64,000 nt of DNA from Symbiodinium natans (Eukaryota; Sar; Dinophyceae; Suessiales; Symbiodiniaceae), in NCBI GenBank assembly GCA_905221605.1, contig CAJNDS010000935.1, positions 504,501-568,500 on the forward strand, read 5' to 3'. Below the pieces are notes generated by a model. It made no database searches. It worked only from the letters and a program-made list of their open reading frames with translations, and was not told the origin of the DNA. This document shows, in pieces, positions 18,889 through 31,375 of this stretch. Position numbers and translations under genes: made by a program. Numbering within the stretch: the stretch's first letter is position 1; each line of letters starts with the position of its first letter.

Positions 18889-21800
18889 CTGCGCTTACCC
18901 GTCGACCCACCTGTGAAGAACTGCATGAAGCTTGAGACCCGGGATCTGCAGATGCTGCTGGTGCCGGTGCTTCCGCAGACGGAGCAGCACTGGCAGCACC
19001 TCCACCTCCACCGCCGGCCCCATCGGAGGCCCCACCTGCCCCACCCAGACCCGATCCTGGAGGACCAAGCACCGCTGGCTGCCCTGAACCGGAGCCGTCC
19101 GACATATCCGGCCGCGGCAAAGGTAGCAAGGGATTGTCGGGAGGTCGTGGGGGTGCAACATCTGGCCAGGACTGCTCTCTCTGGTACATGGTTCGTGGAT
19201 CGGCATGGTAGACTATTTTCATGTGCATTGGATCTCGATAATGGGCAATATGGGCTGTGGACGGATGGTTCTGCAAGCCCAAAGCACTGAGAGCCCTCGC
19301 GGGACTGTGCACTGAATCATAAAACGAAGCCAGTTTCATCAGCATCTGTGGATTGTCGGCTGTGGCACTTCGCAGATAGTTCATTCTCCGACCCAAGCTT
19401 ACATAGGCTGGAGTGTGATTCCGGGCCAGGGCGATCTTTTTGTGTATCTGCAGGGGTTGATGTGAACCAGCATGAAGCTCGAAATCATGTCAGCAGCATA
19501 AGAACTTAATGTGATTTTGAAACCCGGCCTGGACCTCGCACATACTCTGTCCTTCTAGTTCTGACATTCCCCTATCCTCACCACCCTTCTTCTTGCTTGC
19601 TCCCTCCCCTTCTTATTGCGCACACCTTGACCATTGAAAACCGTGCTTTCAACCGTACAGTACACCCAAACCACGACTGCCAATTGCACCATGCAAAACC
19701 GAAACACTTTCCGAGCCCGCCTGCGCATGGTCGCCTTCCACTGCTCGCTCTGCGGTCGGGCAATATCGCAGCTTGCCCAAGAAATGCAAAAGGTCCGGCA
19801 AGCCTTCAATGTCAGCACCCTCCAAGTACTGCTCTGCTTGCTCCCTCACTGGTGACTGCTGTAACTCGGCCAGCAGTTGGGAACTTCGTGGCATGTCAAG
19901 GCACCTCCTGAGAAATCGTTTGGAGACCGCCGGTAACAAATGGGCACACCCGAAGACACAGTAGGGCGGGTGCCTCCAATGATCCAGCCTCAGGTTGAGG
20001 ACAAACACAAGGTGCGCACGTCCACGCTCAAACTCCTGCAGGATGGTTGCACGAGATGCTGGGCTGATGTCTCTGGGGAGATTGCTCAAAAGCTCTGCAG
20101 CACTGGTGTTGTTCAATTCCCGCACAAGGTTGTGAAACTCCAGGGCTGCCAGCTCCGGGGCCCTGCAACCTCTCAAAGGACAGTGGGCCCAGACATCCTT
20201 TACCTTTGCAGGAAAGTCTTTGTGGGGAAGTTTGCCATGGCATGGACAAGTTTCTGCCCAATGCAAACACGACTTGATTACCTGGGCTAGGTAACGCAAC
20301 ATCCTCAAAGTGGCCCAGAACTCTGGAGACGTTAGTGCAGAATCCACGATAGCAAGATCCACACCATACCCACCCTCGTCGTTTTGGTTGGCCCGCTGGT
20401 TCCCATATCTGTTCAAGTTCCAACCATACCGAAGACTAGCTTCAATCTGCAACAGCTCGACAACACAGTGTGCAAGGCTGCCCCACCGACTTGGATTGAG
20501 TTTGGCTTGGAAGGACTTGATTTCAGCTTGAAGGTGCCGGCCTATCCTGCCTGAAAAGCAAGATTCCAGGAGTCGCTACTTGGACTCTCTGCGGCATAAG
20601 AATTTGGAAACATGCGTCAGCTGCTTCACAGTGGCATCGAACGTCAACATGGATCTGCCCAAGTCAACAGTGGAATTGTGTATGATGTGCATAAGCCCTG
20701 CAACACCCACGGAGTTCCTGAAATCGATCGTAGCTTCAAGATCTGCCTGGTTTGCGAGGGGCGGTGCCAAGTCATGCTCATCCCCACCCTCGGCCTGATA
20801 CGTCACCCAAGGCAGAATGTTCCTGACCAGTACAGGAGGCACCTTGTGCAGTCCAATCTCGGCACCTTGATCCGTGGTAAATGAAAAGATGGAGTCTGCA
20901 AATTTCGCGAGGCCCAAGGCACTTCCTGTCTCCAAGAAAAAGCAATGAGCAGCAGCATGAAACTTATGGTACAACTTCGCATGTCCACTTCCCAGCACAA
21001 CCGCGGGGAGCAAATGTGTGTCCATGCAACAGTCCATCTCTGCCTGCAGCTCGACCTCTCTCAAAGCTGTCCGTGCCAAAACGTCATCGTCCGGAGCATC
21101 GAGATAACTGCTCCATAGGTTCTGTGACTCCAAGGCATGGAGAAACATATCTTTGCAATTCGATCTCAACATGGATGAAACTCTGATGAGCTCAAAGTCG
21201 TAATGACCCTGAACTGACGAATCCACCATGACATATCTCACAACACCGCCTTCTTCATCAGCCCTTGCATTCACAGAACGCCGGTGCAGCATCAATGCAA
21301 CATCGACACTGAGCCTTGCTCGGGATACCTTGGTGGCACTAGGCACCCGCAGGCCCAAACCATGAGCATCACCATTAACAGTTGCCAACACAGCTTCTGC
21401 AAACACCTTGGGAAGCGCAATTTCCACTGCCTTGAGCAGGACCTGCTTCAAGTCTGCAACATCTCTCAAGTGACTGCCCATCAACATACATTGTATAATG
21501 TACGTAGCTTGAAAAGGTAGTCGCGGTGTGCAAACCCGGCCTTGCGACTGCAGCACCCTGCTGTTCAAATGATTGACATCAAGCTCATCGCGCATACGCT
21601 GCATCATGTACGCGGCCCGATAGCATGAATCTAGCAAAGAAGCATCCTGCTCAGAGTTCGGGTTGAGTCGCAAAGCCATCTGCCTAATCGTGTCAGCAAT
21701 TTCTTCAGCCATACTTGCAGACAATCGTGGTTCTGCGAAATTCTGCACCTGCCGTGGCACAACAAACTGATTGGCCAAGTCGGGAAGATGAGACCAGCCA

Positions 21801-22309
21801 ATGACTCTGGATCTGTGACGAACACCCACTGAAAACAAGTGCTCCGGGGAAGGATCTGGCAAGGCAAAATAGGACCAATGTTTTCTCGCAAGAAAAAAAC
21901 TATGAGCTCCGGGAAGACGCACAACCAAGTGACAATCAGAATCAACCCATTCCGGCAGAGGAACCCCAAAATCTTGCGACAGTTGCTTTACAAGATCTTC
22001 AGGAGAAAAAAGATCCAACTTTGAGAAGAACGACTTCAGCTTGCGACGGTCTGTGACTGGCAGTTCCGTGGGCTTTGCGAAAGGCAGGACCTGCTCCACC
22101 TTGAAGTAGTAAAGCCCTCCCGCGTGCAAACAATCTGTGCCGAACACTGCTTGCCAGAAATTATACTGATCCCGCTGACCCTGGTCCAGGACTGCTAAAG
22201 CGTGGTAGCGAAAACCAACATCCAATAACGCGACACCCACAATTTGATCATGCTTCAGGTCATGTGCCCAGGGATCCTGTCGGAACAAGGCTGCTTCAGC
22301 GTCACTCAT
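17025..22309 (-). CDS. Large multicopy-family gene, copy 2 (3' end lost in gap)
   Basis: Exons at 22309-20590, 20550-19721, 19447-18911 and 18888-17025 repeat copy 1 at +9,722 bp. All frames and splice signals are intact and the predicted residues are the same. The last 20 or so codons, including the stop, fall in the gap. Apparent continuation of the frame across the N run into the purine-rich repeat is an artefact. If the duplication is genuine, this is a second intact gene; if it is a haplotype placed twice, there is one gene. Confidence 0.62.
18911..19447 (-). CDS. Exon 3 of the large gene, copy 2
   Basis: Pro/Gly/Ala-rich exon in phase 0 on both sides. The preceding intron holds one of the few base differences between copies (C near 19,534). 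Confidence 0.57.
19721..20550 (-). CDS. Exon 2 of the large gene, copy 2
   Basis: Carries the same CPLRGCRAPELA Cys-rich segment, with a TTTTCAG|GC acceptor and a CAG|GC donor. Confidence 0.6.
20590..22309 (-). CDS. Exon 1 of the large gene, copy 2
   Basis: Same frame, start (MSDAEAALF) and end signals as the first copy, no change of residue seen. Confidence 0.58.
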
Positions 22310-24176
22310 GCATTGCAAAGAGCAGCCATTCCAATCCGTAGAATACCGGCCCGAGAGGGAATTGCCCCATGACTGTTTCTGGCCGTGCGTTGCCAGCCAG
22401 CAACAAAAGACCATCAAGAAACGCATGTCCTGTTCCCACAAACACAAACTGGTTGCTGCCTGGCATAGGGGGTCCAAATTGGGGGGGGCTTGTGTATCTT
22501 GAGTGTGCTGGCCTTCTGAACTTCTGGGGCCTTGTGGGGTTTACCCGCGAAATTCGGGCACCTACTCGCGATGCCTGTCCTGTTACTATTGCACCGTTGC
22601 ATGGTAACGTCGTAACTTCATACACTACACGATGTTGTCTGCAACATTCAGGCTCAATTTTGCATTGCTTCTTGTGCAACAAGTGGGCAGCGGCAATGCC
22701 CCAAAGCCGTCCGATCAAAAAAACTCTCGCAAAAAAAAACATGCAGTAACGCAATGACAGGAGTCTGGAGTCATGCAGTGGACTTCAGTGGAACCTTCAA
22801 CATCCGGCAGGCTCGCAAGCAGCCATGGCATTCGGAATTCTGAGTGTGCCCTGGGAATCTCCCATCATGCCAACCCCGCGATTCTCCGTCGGACCTTTCA
22901 AACTTGATTTGTATCAGAAAAATCGCAAGCCTTCTTGAACTTCGAATTTTGACAGCAAGTCCAAGGGCCAAGGACTCCTGGGACCCAAGACATGGAAAGT
23001 ACCTAGCTCAAAATTGATGGCTAGCTTCATCGGAAACATCTGATTGATCACTTCTTCCTTCCCCCGCCCCCTAGTTGCCGTTGGAATCTGAAATTTTGCC
23101 CCTCGGAAATCCTGATAATATCCTTGCTCCCAGCACAAACCTAAATCCAAAGCCAAAGCGCCCTAAAGTTACCAAAGTAGTCTAATCCTGCTGGGCCTGC
23201 CTTGGCATTTCCTTCTGCAGCCATTTTGCGGCATGTGAACATTCGAAAAGGCAACAAGAATAACTTTATTGGCTGGGACTGAAATAGAGCAGACTAGAAA
23301 GCTGTGCACTAGACACTGACCGAAGGACCGAAGGAAAACACGTTTGCAATAACTGCATAGATTTCAAACAATACAGCACATTTTCTCGCCCACATCATCG
23401 AACACAAGGAAACTAGACAAAGCAAACTCAGATTTAGAAGCCCAACCTTCGACTCGCAACAAAGGGCAGTCGCAAATCGTAAAGGCGAGGCAGAAGTGCC
23501 CCCGTCCCGGCCTGTCCCGTTAGTCTCTGACATGTTTTCCAAAAGAAAGAGGCAAAGAGGTGGACCATCTATGTTATGCACTTTTATGCACTGCTGCACT
23601 ATGCACCGAAAGCCGAAATTGGTTTTCCCAATTTTTTCTGACGATGCTACATCACTTTTTTCCAGAGAGACACAGACTCGTGACTTCGTCAATGTTCTTT
23701 CAGGCTACTCGGCAGCTCAACAAAAGTTTTCCGTGTGCCACAGGATTTGGCACCTGTTCTTTACAAGTTACACGAGTTTCAAGCATGCTTAGGGGGAGCT
23801 TCAGCGCACGAACCATGAAGCATGATAGCCACGCACTGCCCTCTTCCCTCACATAGCAGTTGGTGTTTGCTGAGCTTGGCATCGCTTTTGGACACGAAGC
23901 GGTGACCACAGTGGTGGGACCCCCAACACCGAACCCCCAAGAACGAAACAGGAAAGTTAGCGCTTGAAACCCCAAACATCCCAAAACCCTGGGGTTTGGG
24001 GAATAAGAAGAACCATAATAGTAAGGGCAGCAAAACTGCTCACAATCATGCGAGGACCCGTAAGAAGGATCCTTAGTACTGCATAGTTGTTCCTTGATTA
24101 GTTTCGGGGCATTGTCGGAGAAAGCCTGCATGCCAAAATGACCCCCCGCCCGCCAACCTACGCTTCTTTGAGCCCT
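22310..24176. other. Upstream region of the large gene, copy 2
   Basis: Duplicate of 12,588-14,454. It offers no additional feature beyond the possible extra frame overlapping the start codon. Confidence 0.45.
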
Positions 24177-24273
24177 AAATCCTAAACCCTCTCAACCCCT
24201 CAAACCCTAAACCCTCAAACCTTCAACCCTCAAACCCTAAACCCTAAACCGCCTAAACCCTAAACCCTACACT
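24177..24273. repeat. Interstitial telomere-like tract (CCCTAAA), copy 2
   Basis: Same degenerate units as at 14,455, followed by the same G run and AAATAGGGTCTATTT motif. Confidence 0.85.
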
Positions 24274-24471
24274 TTTCGGAACTGGCGTTTGCGGAGCTTG
24301 GTGCCACAGTTGGCTTCGGGTTCGGTTGTCTCCCAATTGGGGGGCGGGGGGGGGGGGGGGTGGGTGGCTTAAATAGGGTCTATTTGGAAGCTGGGACTCG
24401 GGTTTTCTTATAGCCATACACGTTTCCACGAGGGTACGCTGCTGTCACGTCAGTCGTACTATGGAGGCCTC

Positions 24472-27082
24472 AGGAACAAGAACCAGGTAGTTCCTCTTTT
24501 CTCTTCTCTTTTTCTCCTCAATCCTAAAGTCGAAGGCTCTCGTGAGGAGAAGAGAAGGGAGAGAAGGAGGGAAAGATAAGAGGAACACGATTTTCATGGG
24601 AAGAGCCAAGAAAAGAATAGAAGAGAGATAAAACAAGGCGCAAAGAAGATGGTACTCTTCTTTATCTATCCTCTCTCCCTTATCTCTCCGTTCCCTCTGT
24701 CTTTTCGAAATGAGAAAAACAAAAAGAAAGATGAAAAGAAGAAGGGTTAGGAAAAGAGCCGAAGAGATAGGCCGAAAAGAGGGGTATGGTGAAGTACGGC
24801 AAAGGTCCACGCACAAGGAGTCACCTTCTGCTTACCCTTCCACTGCTTGATTTTACAAGCTCCTTTCTTGTGTTTTATCAGTTAAAATTAAAAGGAAACA
24901 GAAGGAGAGAAGGGAAAGGGAAGTGAGAGAGGAGAGACAACAAGGAGGCCATTTTAATTTCCTGTGAGTTATCAAAAGGAATGCAATATTATGGGAAGAG
25001 CAATGGAAAAAAAGAGTGGAAGAGAAATTAAGACAGGAGAGGGAGGTGCAAAAATAAGGCAAAGAGAAGATGGTGCCGTTTTCATCTCACCTCTCGTTCT
25101 TATCTTCCTCTTCTCTGGTTCTTTTCCCTGTGAAATAAAAAAACAAAAGGAAGGACAATGAACATATAAAGGAACCCGTTTTCGTTTTCCGTTTGGGCAC
25201 AAGGAAAAAAAACAGAGGCGATAGGGCGAGAGGAGGGGTTTGCTGAAGCATGGGGAGGGTGTACGGGCAAGGGGCCAACTCCGCCCACTTCCCCCATCCA
25301 TTGAAAGAGGAAAAGGAACAGGGCCTCCATTCCCCTCTTATTCTTCCTTTCTTGCGTTTTTGTCGTTTAGAAGGGAACAGGAGAAGAGGAGGGAGAGAGA
25401 AGGAGAGAGGAGACATAAAAAGGGTTGCATTTTTAATGGGAAGAGCAAAGAAAAGACCAGAAGAGAGATGATGGGAGAAGAGGGGGAGACAAAACAAGGC
25501 GCACAGAAAATGGGCAGATAAGAAGAGAGGAAAGGGAATGACCAAGTACAATGAGGAGTTCTTCAATTTCCCTCCCTATCTCTTATGTTACTTTTCCTTC
25601 TTGTGGGGTGTCCCTTTTTCTCTTGAAGATGCAGAAAACGATTGAAAAGGACACCCGTTCCATCGCCCATATGTAGGGAAAGAGAGAGAATCATGAGCAT
25701 CAGCTGGGCTTGCTGCCAATCCAACATGGGCGTCCCTTTTAATCGCATTCTGTGTCCTTTTTTCTCGCTTGAAGATGCAGAAAACGATCCAAAAGCACAT
25801 CTGTTGGAGGAAGAGAGAAGGAGAGAGGAGAGATACCAAGGATTGCATATTTAATGGGAAGAGCAAGGAAGAGAATAGAAGACAGATGAATAGAGAAGAT
25901 GGCGCTCTTCTTTATCTATTCTCTCTCCCTTGTTTCTCCCTTCCCTCTTTCTTTTCGAAATGAGAAAAACAAAAAGGAAGAACTATGAGAAGGAGAAGAG
26001 TAAGGAAAGGAACAGAAGAGATAGGCCGAGAGGATGAATATGATGGAGTATTATGGAAAGGCTCACGCGCAAGGAGTCACCCTCTGCTTACCTTTTCACT
26101 GCTTTATCATATGAGTTCCTTTCTTGTGTTTTATCAGTTAAAAGGAAGCGGAAGAAGAGAAGGGAAAGGGAAGTGAGAGAGGAAAGATAACAAGGATGCT
26201 ATGTTTCCCGAAGCGTGCTGCAAGGAATAGAAGAGACAGGAAGCAAGGAGACGGAATCACAAAATAAGGCGCAAAGCTGTACATATCATCTCTCCCTTGT
26301 CTCTCCCTATTCCCTTTCGAACTAGAAAAAACCATTCTTGCTTTTCACAGATAGGTTCCCTCTCTCCTCTTCAGGAAATCCCCTTTCCCTTATGTTGCTT
26401 TTTTAAGCGAATAAGAAAAATAGCAGATAAGAAGAGAGGAAAGGGTCAATTTCCCTCCCTATCTCTTATGTTGCTTTTCCTTCTTGTGGGGTGTCCCTGT
26501 TTCTCTTGAAGATGCAGAAAACGATTGAAAAGGACACCCGTTCCATCGCCCATGTGTAGGGAAAGAGAGAGAATCATGAGCATCAGCTGGGCTTGCTGCC
26601 AATCCAACATGGGCGTCCCTTTTAATCGCAGTCTGTGTCCTTTTTTCTCGCTTGAAGATGCAGAAAACGATCCAAAAGCACATCTGTTGGAGGAAGAGAG
26701 AAGGAGAGAGGAGAGATACCAAGGATTGCATATTTAATGGGAAGAGCAAGGAAGAGAATAGAAGACAGATGAATAGAGAAGAGGGAGAGACAAAACAAGG
26801 CGCAGAGAAGATGGCACTCTTCTTTATCTATTCTCTCTCCCTTGTTTCTCCCTTCCCTCTTTCTTTTCGAAATGAGAAAAACAAAAAGGAAGAACTATGA
26901 GAAGGAGAAGAGTAAGGAAAGGAACAGAAGAGATAGGCCGAGAGGATGAATATGATGGAGTATTATGGAAAGGCTCACGCGCAAGGAGTCACCCTCTGCT
27001 TACCTTTCCACTGCTTTATCATATGAGTTCCTTTCTTGTGTTTTATCAGTTAAAAGGAAGCAGAAGAGAAGGGAAAAGCAAA
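24472..27082. repeat. Purine-rich imperfect repeats, copy 2
   Basis: The 880-bp unit starts at 25,561 and again at 26,446. Its end, GTTTTATCAGTTAAAAGGAA, is followed within 50 bp by the 55-bp array. Strand asymmetry (GA on one strand, TC on the other) switches every 50-200 bp, so the DNA could form triplexes (inference). Confidence 0.8.
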
Positions 27083-27084
27083 AA

Positions 27085-29388
27085 TTGAGCCCAACATTTT
27101 AGGACCAGGGCTTGCGATCTGACTCTTTGGAGCAAAAATCGATTCCAAAATCTTAGGGACCAGGGCTTGCGATGTTACTCTTTGGAGCAAGAAATGAGCC
27201 CAAAATCTTAAAGACCGGGGCTTGCGATTTCACCTTTTGGAGCAAATACTGGGCCCAAAATCTTAGGGACCAGGGCTTGCAATTTGACTCCGTGGAGCAC
27301 AAATCGACCCCGAAATCTTAGGGACCAGGGCTTGCGATTTGACTCTGTGGAGCACAAATCGACCCCGAAAACTTAGGGACCAGGGCTTGCGATTTGACTC
27401 TTTGGAGCAAAAATCGACCCAAAAATCTAAGGGACCAGGGCTTGCGATTTTACTCTTTGGCGAAAAAACTGGGCCCCAAATCTTAGGGACCAGGGCTTGC
27501 GATGTCACTCTTTGGAGCAAAATTGAACCCAAAGTCTTAGGGACCAGGGCTTGCGATTTGACTCTTTGGAGCAAAAACTGGGCCCCAAATCTTAGGGAGC
27601 AGGGTTTGCGATTTGACTCTTTGGAGCAAAAACTGGGCCCCAAATCTTAGGGACCAGGGCTTGCGGTTTGACTCTTTGGAGCAAAAATTGAGCCCAAAAT
27701 CTTAGGGACCAGGGCTTGCGATTTGACTCTTTGAACCAAAAACTGGGCCCAAAATCTTAGGGACAAGGGCTTGCGATGTCACTCTTTGGAGCAAAAAATG
27801 AACCCAAAATCTTAGGGACCAGGGCTTGCGATTTGACTCTTTGGAGCAAAAACTGGGCCCCAAATCTTAGGGACCAGGGCTTGCGATTTGACTCTTTGGA
27901 GCAAAAATTGAACCCAAAATCTTAGGGACCAGGGCTTGCGATTTGACTCTTCGGAGCAAAAACTGGGCCCAAGATCTTAGGGACCAGGGCTTGCGATGTC
28001 ACTCTTTGGAGCAACAATGAATGCAAAATCTTAGGGACCAGGGCCTGCGATTTGACTCTTTGGAGCAAAAATTGAACCCAAAATCTTAGGGACCAGGGCT
28101 TGCGATTTGACTCTTTGGAGCAAAAACTGGGCCCAAGATCTTAGGGACCAGGGCTTGCGATGTCACTCGTTGGAGCAAAAAAATGAACCCAAAATCTTAG
28201 GGACCAGGGCTTGCGATTTGACTCTTTGGAGCAAAAACTGGGCCCCAAATCTTAGGGACCAGGGCTTGCGATGTCACTCTTTGGAGCAAAAAACGAACCC
28301 AAAATCTTAAGGACCAGGGCTTGCGATGTCACTCTTTGGAGCAAAAATTGAACCCAAAATCTTAGGGACCAGGACTTGCGATGTCACTCTTTGGAGCAAA
28401 AACTGGGCCCCAAATCTTAGGGAGCAGGGTTTGCGATTTGACTCTTTGGAGCAAAAACTGGGCCCCAAATCTTAGGGACCAGGGCTCGCGGTTTGACTCT
28501 TTGGAGCAAAAACTGGGCCCCAAATCTTAGGGACCAGGGCTTGCGATGTCACTCTTTGGAGCAAAAATTGAACCCAAAATCTTAGGGACCAGGACTTGCG
28601 ATGTCACTTTTGGAGCAAAAACTGGGCCCCCAATCTTAGGGACCAGAGCTTGCGATGTCACTCTTTGGAGCAAAAATTGAACCCAAAATCTTAGGGACCA
28701 GGGCTTGCGATTTGACTCTTCGGAGCAAAAACTGGGCCCCAAATCTTAGGGACCAGGGCTTGCGATGTTACTCTTTGGAGCAAAGATTGAACCCAAAATC
28801 TTAGGGACCAGGGCTTGCGATTTGACCCTTTGGAGCAAAAACTGGGCCCAACATCTTAGGGACCAGGGCTTGCGATTTGACTCTTTGGAGCAACTGGGCC
28901 CAAGATCTTAGGGACCAGGGCTTGCGATGTCACTCTTTTGGGCAAGAAATGAGCCCAAAATCTTAGGGAGCAGGGCTTGCGATTTGACCCTTTGGAGCAA
29001 AAACTGTGCCCCAAATCTTAGGGACCAGGGCTTGCGGTTTGACTCTGTGGAGCAAAAATTGAACCCGGAATCTTCGGGACCAGGGCTTGCGATTTGACTC
29101 TTCGGAGCAAGAAATGAGCCCAAAATCTTAAGGACCAGGGCTTGCTTTGGAGCAAAAAACTGAGTCAAAAATCTTAGGGACCAGGGCTTGCGATTTGACT
29201 CTTTGGAGCAAAAACTGGGCCCCAAATAATAGGGACCAGGGCTTGCGATGTTACTCTTTGGGGCAAGAAATGAGCCCAAAATCTTAGGGAGTAGGGCTTG
29301 CGATGTTACTCTTTGGGGCAAGAAATGAGCTCAAAATCTTAGGGACCAGGGCTTGCGATGTCACTTTTTGGAGCAAAAACTGTGCCCT
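27085..29388. repeat. 55-bp tandem array, about 41 units
   Basis: Units read GGGACCAGGGCTTGCGAT, then TTGACTCTTTGGAGCAAAAA, then CTGGGCCCAAAATCTTA. Two main variants alternate irregularly (CTGGGCCC against TTGAACCC in the middle; GATTTGACTC against GATGTCACTC). Spacing is constant to within a base or two. Open frames across it follow the repeat period and show no coding signal. Confidence 0.93.
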
Positions 29389-29690
29389 AGTATTGGGGGG
29401 AGGAGGGCTCGTGATTTAGTATTGGGAGGAGGCCCGGGCTCGTAAATTAGTATTGGGGGGAGCGGGCTCGTGATTTAGTATTGGGGGGAGGCCCGGCCTC
29501 GTAATTTGGAGGCCCGGGCTCGTGATTTAGCCCGGGCTCGTGATTTAGTATTGGGGGGAGGCCCGGGCTCGTGATTTAGTATTGCGGGGAGGCCCGGGCT
29601 CGTAATTTAGTATTGGGGGGAGGCCCGGGCTCGTGATTTAGTATTGGGGGGAGGCCCGGGCTCGTGGTTTAGTCTTGGGGGGAGGAGGAT
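29389..29690. repeat. 31-bp GC-rich tandem array
   Basis: About nine units of GTATTGGGGGGAGGCCCG then GGCTCGTGATTTA, some shortened. It starts directly where the 55-bp array stops, mid-unit, and ends at the first C-rich block of the AT-rich palindromes. Confidence 0.9.
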
Positions 29691-29699
29691 GCCCCAGCC

Positions 29700-30655
29700 C
29701 CCACCCCCCATTTGGAAATAAATGAATTACTTGAATTAATTGAAATAATTGAATTAATTCAATTAATTGATTTATTTCCAAAGGGGAGGTGGAATTAATT
29801 TAATTAATTGAATTAATTCAATTATTTCAATTAATTCAAGTAATTCATTTATTTCCAAATGGGGGGGATTCCCCAGACCCCACCCCCCCCCTTTGGAAAT
29901 AAATGAATTAATTCAATTAATTGAAAATTACTTGAATTAGTTCAATGAATTCAATTAATTCAATTAATTCAATTAATTCATTTATTTCCAAAGGGGAGGT
30001 GGAATTAATTGAATTAATTGAATTAATTCAATTATTTCAATTAATTCAAGTAATTCATTTATTTCCAAATGGGGGGGATTCCCCAGCCCCCACCCCCCCC
30101 TTTGGAAATAAATGAATTAATTGAATTAATTGAATTAATTGAATTAATTGAATTTCAATTAATTCAATTAATTCATTTATTTCCAAAGGGGAGGTGGAAT
30201 TAATTGAATTAGTTGAATTAGCTCAATTATTTCAATTAATTCAATTAATTCAATTAATTCATTTATTTCCAAAGGGGGGGAGGGGTGGGGGCTGGGGAAT
30301 CCCCCCATTTGGAAATAATTGAATTAATTGAATTAATTGAATTAATTGAATTAATTGAATTAATTGAATTAATTGAATTAATTGAATTAATTGAATTAAT
30401 TGAATTAATTGAATTAATTGAATTAGCGAAAGAGGTTTTTCGAATTCAATTAATGCAATTAATTCAATTATGTGGGGTTCCCTAATCGAAATCCGGATTT
30501 CCCGCGTATTGAATTAATTCAATTCATTCAATTAATTCAATTAATTCAATTAATTCAATTAATTCAATTAATTCAATTAATTCATTTATTTCCAAAGGGG
30601 GGGGGTGGGGGCTGGGGAATCCCCCCCATTTGGAAATGAATGAACTAATTGAACG
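29700..30655. repeat. AATTAATT palindrome array, left block
   Basis: Units are imperfect inverted repeats. A C-rich run and TTTGGAAATAAATGAATTA lead into (GAATTAATT)n, then (AATTAATTC)n, TTCATTTATTTCCAAA and a G-rich run. Each unit could fold into a long hairpin. The 9-bp core is open in all frames (strings such as INELIELI), which is not coding. Confidence 0.9.
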
Positions 30656-30663
30656 AAATTATT

Positions 30664-31375
30664 TAAGCTATCGCGGCTCGACTTGGCCAAATTTTGCCGG
30701 GCAGCCTGCGGGCAAAATTTGGCCAAATCGGGCTGCTCTTCGTATGCCATGAGAAATGCGCGGCTCGATTTGGCCAAATTTTGCCCGGAGGCTGCCCGGC
30801 AAAATTTGGCCAAACCGAGCCGCGCATTTCTCAGCGCGTACGACGAGCAGCCCGATTTGGCCAAATTTTGCCCGCAGACTTCCCGGCAAAATTTGGCCAA
30901 ACCGAGCCGCGATAGTTTAAATAATTTCGGGCCTCCAGAAAGGCGCGGCTCGATTTGGCCAGATTTTGCCGAACAGTCTGCGGGCAAAATTTGGCCAAAT
31001 CGGGCTGCTCGTCGAACGCGATGAGAAATGCGCGGCTCGATTTGGCCAAATTTTGCCGGGCAGCCTCCGGGCAAAATTTGGCCAAATCGGGCCGCGCCTT
31101 TCTGAAGGCCCGAAATTTTTAAACTATCGCGGCTCGATTTGGCCAAATTTTGCCGGGCAGCTTCCGGGCAAAATTTGGCCAAATCGGGCTGCCCTTCGTA
31201 TGCGATGAGAAATGCGTGGCTCGATTTGGCCAAACTTTGCCCGGAGGCTGCCCGGCAAAATTTGGCCAAATCGAGCCGCGATAGTTTAAATAATTTCGGG
31301 CCTCCAGAAAGGCGCGGCTCGATTTGGCCAAATTTTGCAGGGCAGCCTCCGGGCAAAATTTGGCCAAATCGAGCT
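30664..31375. repeat. TTTGGCCAAA hairpin array, eight hairpins
   Basis: Each hairpin pairs CGATTTGGCCAAATTTTGCC with GGCAAAATTTGGCCAAATCG around a short G/C-rich loop. Spacers of 30-40 bp alternate between an ATGAGAAATGCGCGGCTCG type and a TTTAAATAATTTCGGGCCTC type. Long frames run on both strands (256 codons on minus) because the unit lacks stops in several frames, so they are taken as repeat by-products. Confidence 0.9.

Larger units (their letters stand above)
17025..26676. repeat. Copy 2 of the 9.7-kb tandem duplication
   Basis: Matches 7303-16,924. The offset drifts from 9,722 to 9,744 bp in the purine-rich tail because of small indels there. The match to copy 1 ends only because copy 1 is cut by the gap; copy 2 then runs on into the 55-bp array. 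Confidence 0.88.

Noticed and set aside
27263-29321. Frames in the 55-bp array (for example 137 codons at 28,908-29,321)
   Set aside because: Three repeat units make an open 165-bp period; composition follows the repeat and no conserved frame exists.
27085-29690. Possible CRISPR array
   Set aside because: Units are head-to-tail without unique spacers, and the DNA is eukaryotic.
30586-31356. A 256-codon minus-strand frame (FGQILPG / LAKFC repeats)
   Set aside because: It is fully explained by the palindromic hairpin array, which is open on both strands; no start context or non-repeat domain.
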